A stretch of DNA of 64,000 bases from Candidatus Geothrix skivensis. Its GTDB lineage: Bacteria; Acidobacteriota; Holophagae; Holophagales; Holophagaceae. Positions 8,963-18,201 of this stretch are shown piece by piece (the stretch's first letter is position 1; every line of letters starts with the position of its first letter). The notes below the pieces were generated by a model that was given only the letters and a program-made list of their open reading frames with translations, ran no database searches and had not been told where the DNA came from. The stretch covers positions 434,001 through 498,000 of the forward strand of contig JADKIO010000006.1 in NCBI GenBank assembly GCA_016721195.1. The letters run 5' to 3'. Position numbers and translations under genes: made by a program.

Positions 8963-10068
8963 ATGGGGATGCTTGAGACAGCAGAGGTGGTGGTTATCGG
9001 CGGCGGCATCGCCGGACTCAGCCTGGCCCTGCACCTCGCTCAGGCGGGACAGCGGGGCATCGTCCTCCTGGAGCGCGAGGACCAGCCCGGCACCTACGCC
9101 AGCGGCCACAACGCCGCCGTGGCCCGGTCTCTCACCGGGCGGGACGAGCACACGGCCCTGGCGGTGGAGGGCCGGCGCAGGCTGGCCCAGGCCGGCCTCC
9201 TCACCGCCAGCGGCGGCATCCTGGCCTGTGCCGAGCCCGGTGGTCTGGATCAGCTGGAGGCCGAAGCGGCGCGGCACGGCGTGGCGGTGCGGCGGGGCGA
9301 AGGCATCCCCTGCCTGGCCTGAGGGCTGCCGAGCACCTGGCCATCCCCGGCGACGGGGTCATCGATATCGCAGGGCTGCTTCGCCACTGCGCCGAGGGCG
9401 CCCGGGCCGGGGCGCGGTCCTGCGCTTCGGCTGCGCCCTCCGTTCCCTGCGCCCGGTCCCCGGGGCTTCGATCTGGACACGGACCAGGGCCCCCTGCGGG
9501 CGAAGACCCTGGTCATCGCCGCGGGCGCCTGGGCCGGGGAGCTGGGGCGCCTGGCCGGCTCGCGGATCCCCTTCACTCCTCTCCGAAGAACCCTCGTGTG
9601 GAGCGGCGCCCCGCATCCCCAGGACCAGCCCTGGGCCTGGTGGATCGACCGTCCTTTCTACCTGCGCCCGGAAAGCGGGGGCCTGCTCATGTGTCCCTGC
9701 GAAGAAGTCGAGGTGCCCCCTGCCCCCTCCGGGGGAGGCAGCCGGATACGGACGCGGATGTCCTGGACGGTCTCTACGCGAGCCTGCGGGAGCTGGCGCC
9801 GGGCCTGGCGGAGCGCCCCATCACCCGCTACTGGACGGGCCTGCGCACCTTCGCGCCGGACCGCCGCTTCGTCCTCGGCTGGGATCCCTGGAATCCCCAT
9901 CTCTTCTGGTCCGCAGGCCTCGGGGGCCACGGCATGACCAGCGGCCTGGCCGTGGGGGCCCTGGCGGCAGACCTGTTTCTCCGCAAGGCCCAGGAAGGGC
10001 AGCTGGCTCCGCTGCGATTCAGGGCTGACTTCCGCTCACCCCTGGGTTCACGCCATTCATCGCTCTAG
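8963..10068 (+). CDS. FAD-dependent amine/amino-acid oxidoreductase (DAO family), about four indels
   Basis: Flavoprotein of the DAO superfamily (glycine oxidase, D-amino-acid dehydrogenase and relatives). The N-terminus has the dinucleotide-binding fingerprint VVVIGGGIAGLSLALHLAQAG and the acidic end of strand 2 (LLERED). A family segment LVIAAGAWAGELGRL lies near 9510-9560, and the C-terminus has the FAD-contacting TGLRTFAPDRRFVLGWDP and SAGLGGHGMTSGLAVGALAADL. The frame changes near 9320, 9410, 9465 and 9735; protein-like sequence continues across every break. Substrate cannot be read from the sequence. Glycine oxidase activity would yield glyoxylate, which the window can process, but that link is speculative. 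Transcribed divergently from the efflux operon. Confidence 0.75.
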
Positions 10069-10136
10069 AGAGGCACTCCAGCCTCGATTCACAGCGCCGT
10101 CACACGGGGGGTCGAGGCTTGGGCCGGGAGGCAACC

Positions 10137-10334
10137 ATGACCCGCCATACCTACCGCGCCCTGCAGATCCCACTCGATCACAAACACCCGCACCCGCCGC
10201 AGATCGAAGCGGCCCTCAATGAGCAGGGGCGACTGGGCTGGCGCGTGGCGAGCCTGGAGTTGGCTCCTCGCCTGGCGGTCCATGAGTCCTGCGTGTGGGC
10301 CCTGCTCGAGCGGGAACTCCCCTCCGAGGGATAG
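10137..10334 (+). CDS. Small DUF4177-like protein
   Basis: A 65-residue cytosolic protein. The pattern YRALQIPLDH, then IEAALNEQGRLGWRVASLELAPR, then a closing strand CVWALLERE resembles the DUF4177 family (YxxxxI ... LNxxGxxGWELV ... ILER), whose function is unknown. The ATG at 10137 was chosen for its GGGAGG ribosome site seven bases upstream. It lies between the oxidoreductase and the nitrilase, 32 bp before the latter, and may share their transcript. Confidence 0.55.
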   Translation: MTRHTYRALQIPLDHKHPHPPQIEAALNEQGRLGWRVASLELAPRLAVHESCVWALLERELPSEG

Positions 10335-10366
10335 GCTTCCCGGACCCCGTGCCGTACCATCCCGGC

Positions 10367-11175
10367 ATGTCGATTCCCGTCCTGCCCACCACCCTTCGCG
10401 TCGCCCTCATCCAGCAGGCCACCGTCTGGCAGGAGCCAGAGGCGAACCTGGCCCGGGGCCGGGGCTTCGTCCAGGCGGCCGCCTGGTCCGGGGCCCGGGT
10501 GGCCGTGTTCCCGGAACTGTTCACCCTGGGCTTCACCATGGCACCCGAACCCTTCGCCGAGGCCATCCCCGGCCCCACGGTGGAACGGGTGGGCGCCCTG
10601 TCGAAGGAGTTCGGAATCCACCTGGTGGGCTCTGTGGTGGAAGCCCACGGGCCCCACCCCAGGAACGCCGCCTTCGTGACGGCGCCGGACGGCTCCTCCT
10701 GGCGGTCTACCGCAAGCTCCACCCCTTTTCCTACGGCGAGGAGAACCGGCACTACACGGGCGGGACGGACTGCCCGATCTTCGAGATCGATGGGATCCCC
10801 TGCGGCCTGCAGATCTGCTACGACCTGCGTTTCCCGGAGCCCTTCCGGGCCCTGGCGGCCCGGGGCGCCGAGGTGATCTTCGTCCCCGCCAACTGGCCCG
10901 CCCGGCGGATATCGGCCTGGTCCACCCTGCTGGCGGCCCGGGCCATCGAGAACCAGATGGCCGTTTGCGGCGTCAACCGCGTGGGGCGGGACGCCATGGG
11001 CCTCGACTACCCGGGCCGCTCTGCCATCCACGATTGCTTCGGCGAAATCGTCGCTGCGGGCGATGCCACCGGTGGCCTGGTGGTCGGAGACATCGATCTG
11101 GCCCAGCTGCGCGCCTGGAGGGAGCGGTTCCCGGCGCTGCAGGACCGGCGACCTAACGTCTACCAGGGGCTGTGA
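10367..11175 (+). CDS. Carbon-nitrogen hydrolase (nitrilase superfamily, omega-amidase-like), one indel
   Basis: Hydrolyses C-N bonds of amides, about 269 residues. The Glu-Lys-Cys catalytic triad is visible: Glu in FPELFTLGF, Lys in VYRKLHPFS, Cys in GLQICYDLRFPE. The ICYDLRFPE context is typical of omega-amidase/YafV-type members, which act on 2-oxoglutaramate and similar substrates. A frameshift near 10693 (one base short in GACGGCTCC) joins the N-terminal frame, ending FVTAPDG, to LLLAVYRKL. Normal length and an intact triad argue for error rather than decay. Its last 44 residues are closely matched by a relic at 12505-12648. Confidence 0.85.
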
Positions 11176-11205
11176 ACCCTGGAGGCCGGCGAGCCCGCAG
11201 AGGCT

Positions 11206-12312
11206 CTAGGTCCTTCCGGGTGATTCATGGCTACCCGCCATGGCCTGTTCGCGCCAGATCCCGAGGAGCACGGTCGTGACGGTCAGCACCACCGGGCCGA
11301 GAATGAGGCCGGAGGTCCCGAACACCATGAGCCCTCCGACCACGGACAGAAACGCCAGGAGGGTGTGCTGCTTCAGACGGTTGCCGACGAGGATGGGCAG
11401 CAGCAGGTTGTCGATGCCGCCAACGACCACGGCCCCCCAGATGGTCAGCAGCAGGGCCTTGCCCCAGCTGCCTTCCAGCAGCAGGAACAGGGCCGCCGGA
11501 ACCCAGACGATGAAGGCACCCAGCACCGGCACCACGGCCAGCAACCCCATGACCACGCCCCAGAGCAGGGGGGCCGGGAGGCCGAGCCCCCAGAACATCA
11601 GCCCCCCCAGGAGCCCCTGCACCGCAGCCACGGCCAGGGTCCCGTAGACGGTGGCAACCACGGTGTCTTCGACCCGGCCGAACAGGTGGTCCATCTCGGT
11701 AGCGGAGAGCGGAGACAGGAAGCGCAGCGATCTGAGCGCAGAGTTCCGATCGCGCAGGAAATAGAAGAAGAGGTAGAACGTGAGGCAGAAGCCGATCAGC
11801 TGGACCACGGACCCCTGCAGGAGCATTCCGGCCTTGTTGGTCAGCCAGCTGGTCAGCGTCTGGATGGTGCCCGGCAGGTCGATCTGACGCTCGACCCAGA
11901 GGACAGCGGGCGCGAGCCGTGGCTGGGCCTCAAGGGCCCGTCGCCATTCGCCGGAATCAACTTTCGTCTTGATGATGGTGGCGCCCCGAGCCGACTCCTG
12001 AAGCAGCCGCTGCCCCATGAAGGTGCCGGGCACCACCACGATCAGGGCCACCAGCAGCACCGAGACACCCGCCGCCAGGTTGGCGCGCTGGAGTTTCGAC
12101 TCAAGCCAGCGGTGCAGCGGTGCGAACAGGATGGCCAGCGCCATGGCCCATGCCAGCGCGGGCAGGAAGGGCAAGGCCATCCGATAGCAGAGGTAGCTCC
12201 CGAAGGCGATGGCCGCAACCAGGACTGCCATCTGAGCCCGACCGGGTGAAGCCCACCCATGGTTCCCTGGTTTGGATTCCGGTTCGGTCATCTGGTCAAA
12301 CTTCGTGGGCAT
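11206..12312 (-). CDS. AI-2E family (PerM/YdiK-type) membrane transporter
   Basis: A 368-residue polytopic inner-membrane protein of the AI-2E exporter/UPF0118 family. Two N-terminal helices (AVLVAAIAFGSYLCYRMALPFLPALAWAMALAILF), a long soluble loop, then several C-terminal helices, including VVMGLLAVVPVLGAFIVWVPAALFLLLEGS and the conserved GGIDNLLLPILVGNR segment. Members have been linked to autoinducer-2 export or Na+/H+ antiport, so the substrate is left open. ATG 12312 was chosen because AGAAGG lies at the right distance; 12318 and 12339 are in-frame alternatives. Convergent with the nitrilase gene. Confidence 0.85.
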   Translation of the reverse strand: MPTKFDQMTEPESKPGNHGWASPGRAQMAVLVAAIAFGSYLCYRMALPFLPALAWAMALAILFAPLHRWLESKLQRANLAAGVSVLLVALIVVVPGTFMGQRLLQESARGATIIKTKVDSGEWRRALEAQPRLAPAVLWVERQIDLPGTIQTLTSWLTNKAGMLLQGSVVQLIGFCLTFYLFFYFLRDRNSALRSLRFLSPLSATEMDHLFGRVEDTVVATVYGTLAVAAVQGLLGGLMFWGLGLPAPLLWGVVMGLLAVVPVLGAFIVWVPAALFLLLEGSWGKALLLTIWGAVVVGGIDNLLLPILVGNRLKQHTLLAFLSVVGGLMVFGTSGLILGPVVLTVTTVLLGIWREQAMAGSHESPGRT

Positions 12313-12504
12313 CGCCATCCTTCTGGCTCGCTCCAACAAGCGGCTGACAGGTCATCAGCCCGGGGGAGAACCTTCGGCGGTGAGAGCATCCGGACTGTGG
12401 ACCCGCCCCTTCACCATGGCCCCTTTTTCCCGAGTTGGCCAGCCACCGTCATGGCGCTTGCCTCAGTCGTTCCAGGACCGAGATCCGCCGCCCCTGGCAA
12501 CTAG

Positions 12505-12648
12505 GCTGGCGTTGGCGAGGTCATCGTTGCTCGAGATGCCACCGAACGGCTGTTGGTCTGGGAGATCGGCCTGAGGGCGCTGAGGGTCTGGCCAGAGCGG
12601 TTTCCGGCGCTGAAGGATCGGAGGATAGGCCTCTACCCAAAGCTCTAG
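12505..12648 (+). pseudogene. 3' relic of a second nitrilase-family gene
   Basis: After an in-frame TAG the frame reads GEVIVARDATERLLVWEI and then ERFPALKDRRIGLYPKL before a TAG stop. It aligns without gaps to the last 44 residues of the nitrilase at 10367-11175 (GEIVAAGDATGGLVVGDI ... ERFPALQDRRPNVYQGL), 24 identical. No upstream catalytic part is present, and the rest of the 12313-12797 gap shows no gene. It is a decayed paralogue or recombination remnant, separated from the intact gene by the transporter. Confidence 0.75.
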
Positions 12649-12797
12649 CACCGGTCAAGGACACCAGAAAAAGGGGAGCACCGATGATCACCGCTAAGGC
12701 TGAGGTGTATCTGGAAATCCAGGAATCCGCTGATCGGCGAGGCTCTGCCGGATTCTGATTTGGCAGCCTGGATCCATACTAATGGTACGAATAACCT

Positions 12798-15700
12798 TCA
12801 CCCCAGCCCAATGCTTTCCAGGTGTTTCTGGAGTTCCCTCAGCCCGAAGGGCTTGGCCAACAAGGTGACGCCCGGATGCGCCGAAGCCAGGGTCAGGGCG
12901 GTCTGATCGGTTCGGCCCGTGGAGAGCAGGACGGGCACCGCTGGGCGCAGCCTGCGCAGGCGGGGCAGGGTTCCGGTTCCACCCAGTCCGGGCATGTTCA
13001 TGTCCAGGATGACGAGGTCGGGCTCCAATCCTGCTTCGATCAGCGCCAAAGCCTCCTCGCCGCTCTGGGCTGTGGACACCGCCGTATAGCCCAGGCACTC
13101 AAGGATTGCCTGGACGGAACTCTGGATCAGGTCATCGTCGTCCACCAGCAATACCTTCAGGGATCCATGGGGGACCACTGTGTCCTCGGCCTCCGCCTGT
13201 GCTGCGGCCTGGACTGGGACTTCCTGCTCGCAGGCGGGGAAGCGCAGCCACACACGGGTGCCCTGGCCAGGTTCGCTCTCAATGGCCATCTGCCCACGGT
13301 GGGCCTTCACAGTGCTGAAGACCAGGGACAGACCCAGCCCGGTGCCCTTGCCGGTCCCTTTGGTGGTGAAGAAGGGCTCGGTGGCCTTCTCCAGGACTTC
13401 TTTCGGCATGCCCAGGCCGTTGTCTTCCACCACCACCTCGATCCAGTCGTTGTCGACGTTCCGGGTACGCAAGGTGAGGGTGCCATTCTCGGGCATGGCG
13501 TCCATGGCGTTGACACAGAGGTTCATGAAGGCGTGGGTCAGGGCGCCGGCATCGCCCCGGATGGGCCGAAGGTCGGCATCCAGATCGATCTGGAAGCGCA
13601 CCGTCGCCAGGGTGGTTCGTTCTAGCAGGCTGACCTGCTCCCGGAGAATCGCGTTCATATCGAGCATTTTATTCTCAGCCGGAGTCTGGCGGGCAAAGCT
13701 CAGCAGGCTCTTGACCATCTTGCCGCCCCGTTCGGTGGCCTTGCAGATGGTGTCGAGGGCCTGGTGAAGCGGGCTGCCGTAGGGCTCGGTGCCGATGTGG
13801 GCAGAGGCCAGGCCGAGAATCGCCCCCAACACGTTGTTCATGTCATGGGCAACACCGCCCGCCAGGGTGCCGAGGCTTTCCATTTTTTGGGATTGCTGCA
13901 GCTGGGCTTGGAGCTCGGCCCTCACTTGTTCTGCATTGCGGCGCTGTGAAACATCTTCGTGCATAAGGACAAAGCGTTCAGGCCGACCATCCGTGCCAAT
14001 GATGGGAAATCCTAGAGCTCGAACCCATACGGGGGAATCCGGGAATTCAGGAAACAGGTCGTGAACGTTGTAGGAGGCTTCCGGGAAGTAGACAACCTCA
14101 CCTGCCTGGATCTGGTCAAACACAGGGCTCAGTCCCTGCTTAGCCAGGGTGGGATCAGAGAACATGCAATAGGTAGGAGGAGGGATTGCGCCAAACAACC
14201 TCAAGAAAGCCGGATTGGTAAGAATTGTGCGCCCCTCGCTGTCCAAGATTTGGATGGACATCGGGTTGTTGTCGATGACAGCCGAAAGGGCTGTGGAATG
14301 AGCTACCAAGGCATCTTTCAAATTCCTCTGCTCGGTGATGTCGGTGTTTGTTCCAATCATGCGCGTGGGCTTGCCATCGGTATCGCGGCCTACCACCATG
14401 CCGCGGCCCAGTGTCCATCGCCAGCCTCCGTCCTTGCACAACATCCGAAACTCGATTGTTGCGGGGCCGGGCTTGCCCTCCATGTAGGGCTGCAACGTTG
14501 CCCACACGCCAGGCGCGTCGTCGGGATGGATGCGCTTGCTCCATTCGTCCGAGGTGGTGCCGATGTCAGCCTCGGCATACCCATACATGGCCTTGTAGCG
14601 TGGCGAGAAGTAGGCCTTGCCGGTCTGGACATTCCAGTCCCACAGGCCGTCGCCAGCCCCTTCGATGGCGAACTTCCAGCGTTCCTCGCTCTCCCGCAGG
14701 GCCTCTTCCGCCTGCCTCTGCTCAATGGCGATGCTGGTCAGATTGGCGGTTTGTTCAATCAGATCGACATCGGCCTGGGTGGGCGTGTGCGGTGCACGGT
14801 GGTAGATGGCAAAGGTGCCCAACACCTGCCCTCTGGCATCGCGAATCGGCTGCGACCAGCAAGCGGCCAACCCGGCATGGGCGGCGAGCTCCTTGTAGGG
14901 GGCCCAGTACGGGTGCGTGGCAATGTCGGACACGATGACCTGCTTGCCGGTAAAGGCTGCGGTGCCACACGAACCCACCCCAACCCCGATTTCAATGCCG
15001 TCGAGGGCAGCGTTATAAAAATCAGGCAGGCTCGGCGCCACCCCTTTTTCGAGATGGCGCCCCTCGCTGTCGAGCAGCAGCACGCTGCAAAGCAGTTCCG
15101 GGCGAAGTTGCTCCACTCCCAGAACAATGGCTTTCAGCAAGGCCGCAAGGGGCTCTTTGGCGGCCAGCAGTTCCAGCGTGTGGCTGCGAAAGTGTTCGTA
15201 TTGCTCCGCCCGCTTGCGCTCGGTGATGTCCTTCACAGTCGCAGAGAAAAGGATGGATCTCCCCAGCGCATCCTTGATGGCGGCGGGGCTTACCAGGACC
15301 GGGAAGCGTTCCCCGTTCTTCCGCATGAAGGTCAGTTCGAACGTGGTGGTGATTCCCTTTATCGTTTCAAGAAGGGCTGCCTGGATGGTTTCCTGTTCCT
15401 CGGGCGGCCAATAGGGATAGGGGGCTCCGACTCCCACGAGTTCCTCCCGAGAGAACCCGGTCATGCGGCAGAAGGAAGGGTTGACATCCACCTGTAGCCC
15501 CGTTCTGTCGACCACGGAAAAGCCATCCTGCATGGAACCAATCAGCTCATGGGTGAAGGCGAGCGATTCGTTCAGCTTGGCTTCAGCATCCCGCCGTTCG
15601 AGTTCGCCGGCAGCCCGCACCGACACGAGAGCCAGCGTGGCTTCCATCAACCGCGGGGTGGTGATCGGGTGGCGACCGATCAGGGCGATCAGTCCGATGG

Positions 15701-17144
15701 GTTGGCCGCCAGACCCCCACAGCGTCGTCCCAAGGTAACTCTCGGCCCCCATGTCCTGGAGCACCTGGTCCTGGGGAAACTGGTGCCTGACACCGTCGGG
15801 GAAGCAGCAGATGGTGCGCCCGACCACCTCCCCACAAGGGGTGTCCTTCAGGGTGTATTCGACATTGTCCTCGGCATGACCATCGAACCAGATGGCCAGG
15901 GTCTTGGCTGCGAGTCCCTCGCCCAGCAGGCGGTCGATGCAGACATAGTCCATGGCCAGGTGGTGGGCCAGAAAGCGCCCCAGGGCTGCAAAGAAGTCCT
16001 CCCCCGTGGTCAGCCACTCCGCCTGGGCCAGGAAGCGGCTGGTCCTCTCCAGGTGCAGGTGCTCGGTGATGTCATGCCCCACCCCCATGAACTGGAACCC
16101 GCCTTCGGAGGTCGACATCCGGGAGCCATTGGCCATGAACCAGCGCCAGGAACCATCAGCATGTCGCACGCGGAAGGGCGGGCTCGTGGCGCTCTGGCCG
16201 TTGGTCAGCACCCGGGTGAGGAGGTCGAGGCAGGGCTGGACATCCTCAGGATGCACGAACTGACGGAAGGGTTGGCCCAGCACCCCGCTGACGGGATAAC
16301 CGAAATGCCGCTCCCAGGCGGGGGATACGAACAGGAAGGTGCTCTGGACATCCAGGGTGAAGATGACATCGGTACTGTATTCAGCAAGGGAGCGGAATTG
16401 CTCTTCGCTCTTCTTCAGGTCCGACTCCCCCTGATCGAGCCGATCCAACATCCGGTTGAAGTCAACCGAAAGTGCGGCCACTTCGTCAGTGCCGGTCAGG
16501 GGCGAGCGGACGGCGACTTGCCCTTCCTGCACCTCGTGCATGGCGGACTGCAGCACGGCCAGCCTTCGCACCACCCGGGAGCCCAGGAGCCACGCCAGCA
16601 GGGAACCGACCAGAATGGCGACCAGGGAATAGAGCACGCCCTCCCGGGTGATGCCCGCCAGGGCGCCCTGGGCTTCCGTCTGGTCGATGCCGAGGTAGCT
16701 CCACCCAAGGTGGTGGTTGGCAATCATGATCGGGGCGAAACCCTCCAGCACGGTCCCCTTCTGGAACACAAGTGCCTTCTGCGCGAGCGGCGGCAGGTCG
16801 CGCAGGTACTGCCCCACCCGCAGCGGGTCGGTATGCGCCAGGATGTGGCCATCTTCGTCCAGGTACATGGCGAAGCGCAGCCCTGGAGTCAGGCGCTGCG
16901 CCTCGACCAGTTCCTGCAACCCTGCGATGTCATTGCTGGCCATCAAACCCGAGGAGGCACCCGCAAGGGTATTGACGGAGGAGGCCACCTGTTCGCTCTG
17001 GCGTTGCGTGATCAAGGCGCGGTGTCTGCGGGCCAGATCCGCGATGAAGAGCAGCATCAGCACCGCCTGCAGGGCCGCCACACTGAAGATCAGGCGGCGG
17101 CGCAGGGTGCCCAGGAAGAGCTTGCGGAGGGTCGTGAGCATCAT
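12798..17144 (-). CDS. Large hybrid sensor histidine kinase (HAMP, PAS, GAF, HisKA, HATPase, REC)
   Basis: Membrane sensor kinase of 1448 residues. Order, roughly: TM1 17-37; periplasmic loop to about 165; TM2 168-190; HAMP to 240; PAS 245-365; GAF 370-520; PAS 525-645; GAF 650-815; two PAS domains to about 1065; HisKA with the phospho-His in GGVAHDMNNVLG; HATPase with NLCVNAMDAMPENG, VEDNGLGM and TGKGTGLGLS; C-terminal receiver with LLVDDDD, phospho-Asp in LVILDMNMPG, Thr in STGRTD and Lys in AKPFG. Its start overlaps the stop of the PhnD-like lipoprotein (ATGA), so the two are coupled and the lipoprotein probably presents a ligand to the sensor. No separate output regulator is adjacent; it probably feeds a phosphorelay. 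Confidence 0.93.
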   Translation of the reverse strand: MMLTTLRKLFLGTLRRRLIFSVAALQAVLMLLFIADLARRHRALITQRQSEQVASSVNTLAGASSGLMASNDIAGLQELVEAQRLTPGLRFAMYLDEDGHILAHTDPLRVGQYLRDLPPLAQKALVFQKGTVLEGFAPIMIANHHLGWSYLGIDQTEAQGALAGITREGVLYSLVAILVGSLLAWLLGSRVVRRLAVLQSAMHEVQEGQVAVRSPLTGTDEVAALSVDFNRMLDRLDQGESDLKKSEEQFRSLAEYSTDVIFTLDVQSTFLFVSPAWERHFGYPVSGVLGQPFRQFVHPEDVQPCLDLLTRVLTNGQSATSPPFRVRHADGSWRWFMANGSRMSTSEGGFQFMGVGHDITEHLHLERTSRFLAQAEWLTTGEDFFAALGRFLAHHLAMDYVCIDRLLGEGLAAKTLAIWFDGHAEDNVEYTLKDTPCGEVVGRTICCFPDGVRHQFPQDQVLQDMGAESYLGTTLWGSGGQPIGLIALIGRHPITTPRLMEATLALVSVRAAGELERRDAEAKLNESLAFTHELIGSMQDGFSVVDRTGLQVDVNPSFCRMTGFSREELVGVGAPYPYWPPEEQETIQAALLETIKGITTTFELTFMRKNGERFPVLVSPAAIKDALGRSILFSATVKDITERKRAEQYEHFRSHTLELLAAKEPLAALLKAIVLGVEQLRPELLCSVLLLDSEGRHLEKGVAPSLPDFYNAALDGIEIGVGVGSCGTAAFTGKQVIVSDIATHPYWAPYKELAAHAGLAACWSQPIRDARGQVLGTFAIYHRAPHTPTQADVDLIEQTANLTSIAIEQRQAEEALRESEERWKFAIEGAGDGLWDWNVQTGKAYFSPRYKAMYGYAEADIGTTSDEWSKRIHPDDAPGVWATLQPYMEGKPGPATIEFRMLCKDGGWRWTLGRGMVVGRDTDGKPTRMIGTNTDITEQRNLKDALVAHSTALSAVIDNNPMSIQILDSEGRTILTNPAFLRLFGAIPPPTYCMFSDPTLAKQGLSPVFDQIQAGEVVYFPEASYNVHDLFPEFPDSPVWVRALGFPIIGTDGRPERFVLMHEDVSQRRNAEQVRAELQAQLQQSQKMESLGTLAGGVAHDMNNVLGAILGLASAHIGTEPYGSPLHQALDTICKATERGGKMVKSLLSFARQTPAENKMLDMNAILREQVSLLERTTLATVRFQIDLDADLRPIRGDAGALTHAFMNLCVNAMDAMPENGTLTLRTRNVDNDWIEVVVEDNGLGMPKEVLEKATEPFFTTKGTGKGTGLGLSLVFSTVKAHRGQMAIESEPGQGTRVWLRFPACEQEVPVQAAAQAEAEDTVVPHGSLKVLLVDDDDLIQSSVQAILECLGYTAVSTAQSGEEALALIEAGLEPDLVILDMNMPGLGGTGTLPRLRRLRPAVPVLLSTGRTDQTALTLASAHPGVTLLAKPFGLRELQKHLESIGLG

Positions 17145-18055
17145 GGCCCCTTCACCGGCCGCACGGCCTTCTCGAACCGGGCCACGTAGCTGCGCACCAC
17201 GTCATAGTCGCGATCAGAGGCCGGGTGGAAGCGCCTGGTTTCCATGCCGGCAAGAACGGCGCGACCCTCCTCGCTTTCGTGGAGGTACACCAAAGCGGTG
17301 CGGATGGCTTCCCGCATGTCGGGTGGCACATCCTCCCGCACCATGACTGAATTGTTGATCAGGGAAGGGGTCTCCCAGAGCACTTTCAATTCGGAGGCCT
17401 CGCGGGGATGATCCATCTGAAAAGCCCGCCAGGGCGGCGGCCAGGTCGCACCGGCCACGGTCTGCCGTAGCGCGACGTTCATGATGGAGGATTCCTGCGA
17501 GCCGACATAGCGGTTCTGAAGCTCCGTGTTGATGTTGAGGCCCTGCTGATGCAGGAAGTATTGGGGCATGATGCAGGCGGCCAGGGCCGTGGGGGCCGGG
17601 TAGCTCACCGCCTTGCCCTTCAACTCCGAAGGGTTGTTGAGACCGCTGTCACGGCGGACGATGAAGATGCCCTTGAAATCTTCCGGGTCACCGGCCTGGG
17701 CGATCACGCCGTAGCCCACCTGCATGGCCTGGAGGGTCTGCCAGGGGTTCGGCAGCAGCAGATGTGGCGAGCGGGCCTGAATCTTGCTCTCGAAATGGCC
17801 ATAGTCGCGGGACGCCTCCAACTCCAGCCGCATGCCCGACAGGCGGCGGTTGAGGTAATCCACCAAGGGCTGATAGGAGGTGTGGAGCTTTTTGGGATTG
17901 TAGAGCGGATGGACGGCCAAGACATAGACGAGGCTCTGGGTGGGCGGACGGGCCGGCAGGTACTGCGGGCCGGGTTCTTGGGCAGCCCGATCGCAGCCCG
18001 CGCTGCCGAGCGAGAGCAGCAAGAGAAAGAATGGGAATCCGTGAGCCACTCTCAT
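17141..18055 (-). CDS. PhnD-like periplasmic substrate-binding lipoprotein
   Basis: A 304-residue protein with a lipoprotein signal (FLLLLSLGSAGC, lipidated Cys at about 21) and a phosphonate/phosphite-type binding fold: VYVLAVHPLYNPKKLHTSYQPLVDYLN, the RSPHLLLPNPWQTLQAM segment, GIFIVRRDSGLNNPSELKGKAVSYP, and the later SSIMNVALRQTVAGA. No ABC permease or ATPase is adjacent. The next gene is a sensor kinase whose start codon overlaps this stop. A sensory co-receptor role is therefore likelier than transport. The ligand is unknown. About 145 bp of gene-free sequence lies upstream, without a promoter I would defend. Confidence 0.8.
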   Translation of the reverse strand: MRVAHGFPFFLLLLSLGSAGCDRAAQEPGPQYLPARPPTQSLVYVLAVHPLYNPKKLHTSYQPLVDYLNRRLSGMRLELEASRDYGHFESKIQARSPHLLLPNPWQTLQAMQVGYGVIAQAGDPEDFKGIFIVRRDSGLNNPSELKGKAVSYPAPTALAACIMPQYFLHQQGLNINTELQNRYVGSQESSIMNVALRQTVAGATWPPPWRAFQMDHPREASELKVLWETPSLINNSVMVREDVPPDMREAIRTALVYLHESEEGRAVLAGMETRRFHPASDRDYDVVRSYVARFEKAVRPVKGP

Positions 18056-18201
18056 GTGTTCGCCATTCTGGAAACAGTAGTCAGGACGCCATGCGGCGGG
18101 TGCTTAGCTTCTTAGCGTTGAAGCATTCATCGGCAGGAGTCCGTGCACTCTTGGATTTTGCACCCTATTCGTTCATCGTTTTGAACAACCCACTCAATTG
18201 C

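Noticed and set aside
14061..15497. Open frame of 478 codons on the plus strand opposite the hybrid kinase
   Set aside because: Antisense shadow; the kinase frame carries continuous PAS, GAF and kinase motifs.
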